The notes beneath the pieces were generated by a model. The model was not told where the DNA came from. It did no database searches and saw only the letters and a list, made by a program, of their open reading frames with translations. A program made the position numbers and the translations under genes. Shown piece by piece: positions 58,686 through 64,000 of a stretch of DNA of 64,000 nucleotides (its first letter is position 1; each line of letters starts with the position of its first letter). Location of the stretch: assembly GCA_024336345.1 (NCBI GenBank), contig JANFOG010000021.1, positions 1 to 64,000 of the forward strand, given 5' to 3'. The stretch is from Mariannaea sp. PMI_226. Its lineage: Eukaryota; Ascomycota; Sordariomycetes; Hypocreales; Nectriaceae.

Positions 58686-60272
58686 AAAATCCGGATGGCA
58701 TCAAATTCGACATTGGACACGACTTTGTGGAAGCGACGATGAGAGGATTCGATAACGGGCACTGTAGTGCGGAGGGCACTGAGCTTCAATAAAACCCAAT
58801 CTATTCCGATTTATACGCTACAAGCGTACAAATGTAATGATCGGGGTTTTGTAATGAATTAACATCTGTAGTATAGTTATGGTATATCTTTTGTTGTTAC
58901 TTATACAGAACAAGACCATCAAATTGACTTCACTTATCAGAAGCCTAGACCTCTTCACAACAAACAATCTCCGAGGGCCTCAGCACATAAAGGAGATTAA
59001 ATTCACGTTTTACCAGTTTTCAGTTTTATAGGCCCTGATTTAAGGTCAATTCACATTCAAAGCTATGATGAACTGTTGGCTTCCATTTTTGGTAATGAGA
59101 GCTTCGGCGACCAAGGCCAAGATACCTTCTTGTAGCACCAAGCTGGGCTGCGAGCCTCACAAGCGTCGTACCATTTTAAAAGCGCTACGTTCTGTCTGAG
59201 AATTGCTAAGTTTTGTTGTGTGTTGGGGGAGCACTAGGCCGTGTCAAAGAGGAGGGTGGTATGCCGCAGGAGTAATGGCCACGGGAAAAGGATTACTAAG
59301 TACAAAGTTGGCTACAATAAGGTTCTCGTGGTGGTAGTTTGGATAGTGGAGGGTGCCTGCTCGACTTCAGTAGCGCAGGGGATCAGGTAGGAATGGAGGC
59401 AAGTAGCAAGTAGGAATCAAGGGGGATTACAGGATCTACGACGAAACCAGAATAATCTTCTTTGTGGGAAGATGTCCTATGAAGCCTATCACGCAGCCCG
59501 ATACTCGAGCCCGTAGTCTCAAAATTACAAGCCTAGTGCGATTGATGGTGCATTCTCTGTAAGAAAATACCACAATACGCTGCTTTAGAATGAATATGCG
59601 ACGAAAGCTAGTCCTAGCAAAACCAGATCTAATAACACTTGGAGGGATTGAAATCTTGTAGTACTCAATAATGAAATCATCGTTTCTCTCTATGTCTGTC
59701 TGGCTCTGCCTCTATCTTCATCCTAGGGCCCGGCCTGAGCCGGCCCGATCTTGACCTTCGCCTCACCCTAATCCAGTGCCCAAGCGGCCATTCGCGGATT
59801 ATAATGACCAAGAAATAGCTAATATAGACAAAAGTATACTTATAAGAGAGAGTGTGCCACTATGGTACCCGAATTCGCACTGGGTGAGAGCTCATGTTTT
59901 TGTCAATTAACTAATTCTCTTTGTTTTCGTATAATTTAATTAGGTACTTTCTGTTTCTCTTGAGATTTATAAAATTGCTCTTTTATACAGCGTTTCAAGA
60001 CTGTTTCATACTACTGTTGTTTGTATCACAAGACTTACGGTTGGAGGGTGGTTTTAGGCATGGCTTTTCTTCCCAACAAACTGATTTTCAACAGCTCCGG
60101 CGACCTGGGGGAGCATGTGACTCACATTCAACGCTGAGATACTGTGTTGGAACAATTTACTTGTGTTATCTTCTACAAAAAGCATTGTGGCAATGTAAGA
60201 TTTCGATGCAAGAAAAAGCGTACACTGCTGTGGCAGTTTACGCATCTCATCTGCCAAATATATGCGCTGGGT
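58686..60272. other. Gene-free interval
   Basis: No coding feature recognised; AT-rich around 59800-60000. Confidence 0.55.
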
Positions 60273-62112
60273 TTAGATATGTGACTTCAAGGCCAATGTA
60301 TCCGGTGCAGGCTGTGCCCTGTTATGCAGCCCATGAAATCCAAGACCCACAGGCAATCCAATTTCGGCACGCCCCAGCTCCGTCATGCTTCTAGCATCCA
60401 AGCACAGCAAATAGCTTGACTTTTTGTTCCCATCCAACACTAAACTAAGCAGACAGCCATCGTCCTCACCCGGGGCACCAGGACGTGGGACGAATATTGG
60501 CTCACCAGGCGTATGGCCCTTCTCATTGTTCCAGAACAGAGCCTCCCGTGTGGCTGTATCCGTCTTCACGATACCGTCAAACAGACTGCTTAGGCCGCGG
60601 TTGCACAAGCTGTACATGTATCGATGGCGACGGGTATTAAAGTTTGGATTGATAGATGGCAATTCGCCAGCGTGTGGGGTAAGGACGGTCAATTCCTTTT
60701 CAGCTTTTTGGACATTTGGTTTGATGTTGGATGCGCTTGTGGCATTGGGGCGAATATTCAGCCTATATCGTCCCAAACGAATCAGGACACCGCGACGTCT
60801 GCTATCGTCGCTGTAAAAGTTGGATCCCTTGCTGTTGCGGTTGACAAGAACATCATAGTACAAACTGCGAAGGATATCCTGGTTAAGGTACTCTACGACG
60901 TCGCAGAAGATGTTCAGGGACCCGTCGGTCCCAAGCTCCTCAAATGAGTTGACACTGTGGAAGAAGAAGCCGGCATCACTTTCAAATTCGGCAACAACAC
61001 CTCGACCACGCATGCGATCGACAATAAACCAGTGCGACTTTTGCGACTCGTCAAACGGCGAAATCGCGTCCAGGATGTTTCTCTCTTCCTTGACTTTGAT
61101 GCCACCCTTGACGAAGTGCGTGCTAGGTACGCACAGAATCACAAAATTCTGCGTCAAGAAGAAGCTATGGATATATGCCGGGGCAACATCCGGCCGTGAA
61201 ATCGTGGCCAGAATTTCCGTCTTACCAGTACCAGCACTAACGGTAAAGACACGGTACACGGCCTGTTTGCCGAGTTCGAGGTTGAAGTTGAAGAAGTCGC
61301 CTGTGCGCGGGCATTTCTGTGCATGAGTGCACGATATGAAGCCCTTCAGGTCCGGGTGAAAGGTCGTCTGGTCGGCGACTTCCATTGTTTCTAGAGTCAA
61401 GGGATCAACGCGACGCATCTTGGCGCTGTCACTGGTGATCCAAACGGTGTTCGGCAGTCCAGGCATATCGCTGTTCTTGTTTTGAGAAGCGTGGGCTGGA
61501 GAGCCCGGTAGGCCCGGAACATCAACGTGGACGGCGACGCAAATGTTTTCGACATTAGCACCAGCTACGATCTTGGGCTTTGCGGGCTGGAATTCGCTCA
61601 TGACTTTGCCCAGGATGCCGATGCAAGGGTCTTTGCGCTGTGCAAATGTAAAGACGCCGCCATTACCGTGCTCCTGGATGTGTTTGACAAATTCCTGTGA
61701 CTGGTGGCGCGACGAGTAGATCACGCTCATGCCACCGATGGCGTCGGGGGTAGGTAGGATATCAAAACGATGAGACTGAGCCAGGCCATCGAACCAGTGG
61801 TCCAGCTGAAGCGTGCCTGTGGGTGTGTCGTCGATTTGCCACGACCCGGGACCAGTGCGGAACAATGTACCAGCGGCCCACGACGGAATGGTTCCTTTGA
61901 TGTTGCACTGGATTGGTCCTCGTTCCTCTCTAAGACCGGTGAACTGGGCATGGTCAGTGATGGGAATAACGAACGGCTGTAGGTGAGACGCCACTTACGC
62001 CCGCCCAGTTGGGCCACTCTGCCCAGACTTCGTTCAAAAGGTTCATGACAGCTTGCTCATGGTCATCATTTTCCTGGCTGATAGACCTGCGCACGCCCTG
62101 ATTGTTAGCCAT
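60273..62112 (-). CDS. Carotenoid (or stilbenoid) cleavage oxygenase, RPE65/CCO family, 594 aa
   Basis: Exon 1 (62112-61999, MANNQGVRRSISQENDDHEQ...) and exon 2 (61943-60273) join over a 55-nt GT-AG intron to give PNWAGFTGLREERGPIQCNI, followed by KGTIPSWAAGTLFRTGPG, the invariant CCO N-terminus. Four iron-ligand His residues are seen in the expected order: SCTHAQKCPRTG (near residue 242), YIHSFFLTQ (near 298), FFFHSVNSFEE (near 367) and GFHGLH (near 575). EPIFVPRPGAPGEDDGCLLS marks the last propeller blade. Fungal members cleave beta-carotene or torulene, or stilbenes; no carotenoid synthesis gene or opsin of the carotenoid type is in this window, so the substrate is open. Likely cytosolic. 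Confidence 0.94.
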
Positions 62113-62368
62113 GCCGATTGATTGGTTGATGTATAGCGTAGGTGTTTAGTGTCTGGAGTTGATGCCAGAGATGTAGATGGCATTCCTAGGTGAAGCGTTG
62201 ATGGATAGGGGCTGACAGTCAAGAAAACCGGTTATGAATTAGGCAAGTGATAAGCATTAGTAAGTCATGGTAGCCGCGGTTAGGGTGGGTCTCTACTAAC
62301 AATTCATTCATCACATGAAGGGGCTGGGTTATAGAAGAGTCTATATAAATCTAAAATCCACTATTAAA

Positions 62369-62585
62369 TGTAACAGTCTGACTTATTCCCAAGGGGTAAA
62401 CTGGTGGCAGTATGTTTTTGTTAGCGGAGAGTATCGGAGGCGATACTAGAAGTTTGGTAGATAGAAATAGGGTTACGTTTAGTAATGCATAAGTAAGTTG
62501 TGATAACTAGATCAAATTGAAAGCTGAGTAGCTAAGTAGACTATCTAGTAGTAATGACTGTGATTTATATACTAAGTGGAAGGGA
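62369..62585 (-). mobile_element. LTR copy fused to the 3' part of a zinc-cluster pseudogene
   Basis: The LTR 3' terminus, read on the minus strand, ends ...GACTGTTACA at 62369 and contains the same ordered blocks as the solo LTR at 18077: TATATAAA, CAGTCATTAC, CTTTCAAT, TGCATTAC, CGTAAC and the TTCCCAAGGGG motif. Similarity stops near 62580-62590, where the zinc-cluster frame is met, so the 5' half of the LTR is missing. Confidence 0.8.
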
Positions 62586-63073
62586 GAGGCAACAAGGGTC
62601 TCTGAGCCGCCATTGGTGGGCGAGATGATTTCTTGTGAGTTTGTTGGGATGGGTGGACCTGTGTGCGTACTTGTTGGCTCGGATTGTGTTGCCTCAGCGT
62701 CAAGAGGGGACTCAGTTAACTGATGTTGCGGATGAGAAAGGGGAGTACTGGATTCCGAATTTCTTTGCAGGGTTGCTGCCTCCAGCTGGCGTCTCGAAAT
62801 GTCACCGTGCTCCAAATCAAGCGGTACGGCTATCTCCACTCCAAAGTCCGAAGCGCCCCTTACAGGTTTCCATTGCTCGCCCGACCTGTAATCGAGTATC
62901 CAGCGCATTCGAGGTTTGCATTGGAACATCGTCGACAAAATAAGCCGTGTCTCATCACAGTTCAGATGTCTAGACCTGCAGGTCATACATCCTGAGAGCG
63001 TTTTGACTCTGAGTACCAACGTGATAAGCGGTAGGAAGGGAACTGACGTGAGACTATGCCTCTTGGCGGGCAT
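62586..63073 (-). pseudogene. Zn(II)2Cys6 transcription factor N-terminus, frameshifted inside the zinc cluster
   Basis: Exon 1 (63073-63048, MPAKRHSL) and exon 2 from 63008 join over a 39-nt GT-AG intron to give TVKTLSGCMTCRSRHLNCDET. The cluster then breaks: the next three Cys (LFCRRCSNANLEC) are in a different frame, near 62940. Further on, the original frame resumes a plausible post-cluster sequence (GVEIAVPLDLEHGDISRRQL, TPLSHPQHQLTESPLDAEAT). The open frame finally runs into the LTR, ending at 62507 with LTR-derived residues (VYKSQSLLLDSLLSYSAF). No DNA-binding domain can be made from a single frame. Confidence 0.8.
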
Positions 63074-63229
63074 GTATACCAAATCGAGCTGGCCAATTGA
63101 CATATTGGAACAAGCCAAGAAGGTGTTCAGGTGGGTGGTGGGGAACAAGACCATGAATTGACTACCCCTGGGCAATCCCCCGCTGCTGAGCTGACTTCCA
63201 AGTTGTGCAGCTGTCAGTACTAGGGGCAT

Positions 63230-63549
63230 CTCCAGTGTCCTGGAGAATGACCGTTTTGAGAATGAAAACTTAATCGTGATATTTGCTCATTTATGAAAAG
63301 TCTTGAGTAACATGAAGGTTTCTAGATTGGGTAAATTCTAATCCTCGCATTTGGTGAAGAGCAAGTAGTGAGGTAGGTGGATGACCGACTTCGAACCTCA
63401 ACGTTGAGAGCATTCGTAGAAATATGATATTTCTATATCTTCGCTTCCTTAATAGTGAATTCTCTCGTCATCCGCACATTTTCCTTTTACTTTCCACTTG
63501 GTTTCTGAATTCCCAAGCTTTTATTTCAAACTTTTGTATCTTCGACGCT
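63230..63549. other. Gene-free interval
   Basis: Presumed promoter of the aminotransferase-like gene; nothing else seen. Confidence 0.5.
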
Positions 63550-64000
63550 ATGCCGTCCACCGTGACCATTCACCAAGTCAGAGCCCAGTTCCATGGATTG
63601 GATCAGGATCAAATCTTCCTGGAGAATGCAGCCGGTTCGCAAGTTGTTGCAAGCTGCATCGAGTCCATGAGCTACTTCATGGCGGACAAAAATGTCCAGC
63701 TGGGGTTTGACTATCCGCTCTCCCAGGAGGCCACTTCATGTTCTCACACTCATGAGTCTCACCTCCCGCCATGGGTGCAAGTCGCTCAGTGGAAAGACCT
63801 CAAGGTCAAGTGGTGGTTGCCCTTGCGAGACACCACAACCAACCCGAAGGTTGAGGCAGACGACCTGAAGGCGCAAAGACTTATCAACAATCGTACAAAG
63901 ATTGTGTGCTTTACGTACACCAGCAATGTTCTCGGGTCCGTCACGGACGTTGCTGCAGTGACTCGTAGTATTAAATCCATAAATCCGAATACCTTGGTTA
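63550..64000 (+). CDS. Class V aminotransferase-like protein (cysteine desulfurase/epimerase type), 5' part, internally deleted
   Basis: The frame is open from an ATG at 63550 to the right edge (150 codons). The start, VRAQFHGLDQDQIFLENAAGSQVV, and the later KIVCFTYTSNVLGSVTDVAA match PLP enzymes of the isopenicillin-N-epimerase/CsdA type. Between NVQLGFDYPLSQEAT and PPWVQVAQWKDLKVKWW about 50 residues normally found in the family, including the Gly-Ser-x-Thr phosphate-binding loop, are missing without a frameshift. The lysine Schiff-base site would lie beyond the window. Unless an unrecognised intron removes this problem, the copy is probably inactive. Confidence 0.75.
   Translation, partial: MPSTVTIHQVRAQFHGLDQDQIFLENAAGSQVVASCIESMSYFMADKNVQLGFDYPLSQEATSCSHTHESHLPPWVQVAQWKDLKVKWWLPLRDTTTNPKVEADDLKAQRLINNRTKIVCFTYTSNVLGSVTDVAAVTRSIKSINPNTLV

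Overview
The window looks like an accessory region of a filamentous ascomycete (Pezizomycotina) nuclear genome. The evidence is short GT-AG introns of roughly 45-90 nt, Zn(II)2Cys6 regulators, SAT4-type rhodopsin-like membrane proteins, a fungal telomere-linked RecQ-type helicase, LTR remnants, and transition-type (RIP-like) damage in a retroelement with AT-rich tracts around it. There is no bacterial operon structure, and I saw no intact tRNA or rRNA gene and no CRISPR array.

Left part (1-10.9 kb): a reading frame open to the left edge encodes the N-terminal ~1185 residues of a telomere-linked helicase (zinc finger, Walker A, DECH box). It is followed by microsatellites, a degenerate TTAGGGTCAG-type array, a ~24-bp minisatellite and a RIP-damaged R2-like LINE (two C2H2 fingers, reverse transcriptase, CCHC, PD-(D/E)XK-like endonuclease). 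Then come fragments of a STAND/NACHT-type gene.

Centre-left (11-30 kb): two convergent DJ-1/PfpI-like genes, a frameshifted GRE2-like reductase, a 5'-truncated beta-lactamase-like gene, a solo LTR with a perfect 5-bp target duplication, a Zn2Cys6 regulator transcribed divergently from an MFS drug-type transporter with two CGG-N10/N11-CCG palindromes between them, two hypothetical genes, and a five-exon rhodopsin-like membrane protein.

Centre (31-36.5 kb) is a gene graveyard: a broken C-A NRPS module followed by a broken helical-repeat-type protein. The right part (38-64 kb) is mostly intact: a single-pass Ser/Thr-rich membrane protein, a multicopper oxidase with a GC-AG intron, a BBE-type FAD oxidase, a secreted amidohydrolase, a second rhodopsin-like gene, a secreted serine beta-lactamase-like hydrolase, a secreted BPL_N/GATase-like protein and a carotenoid oxygenase. 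It also holds a Zn2Cys6 pseudogene joined to an LTR of the same family as the solo LTR, and the start of a class V aminotransferase-like gene running off the right edge.

Apart from the regulator/transporter pair, I see no convincing pathway linking these genes. The window reads as an accumulation of secreted or redox enzymes, membrane receptors and decayed genes around transposable elements. The most unusual structural signal is the telomere-linked helicase next to a REL-endonuclease LINE and telomere-like repeats, which suggests a present or former subtelomere.
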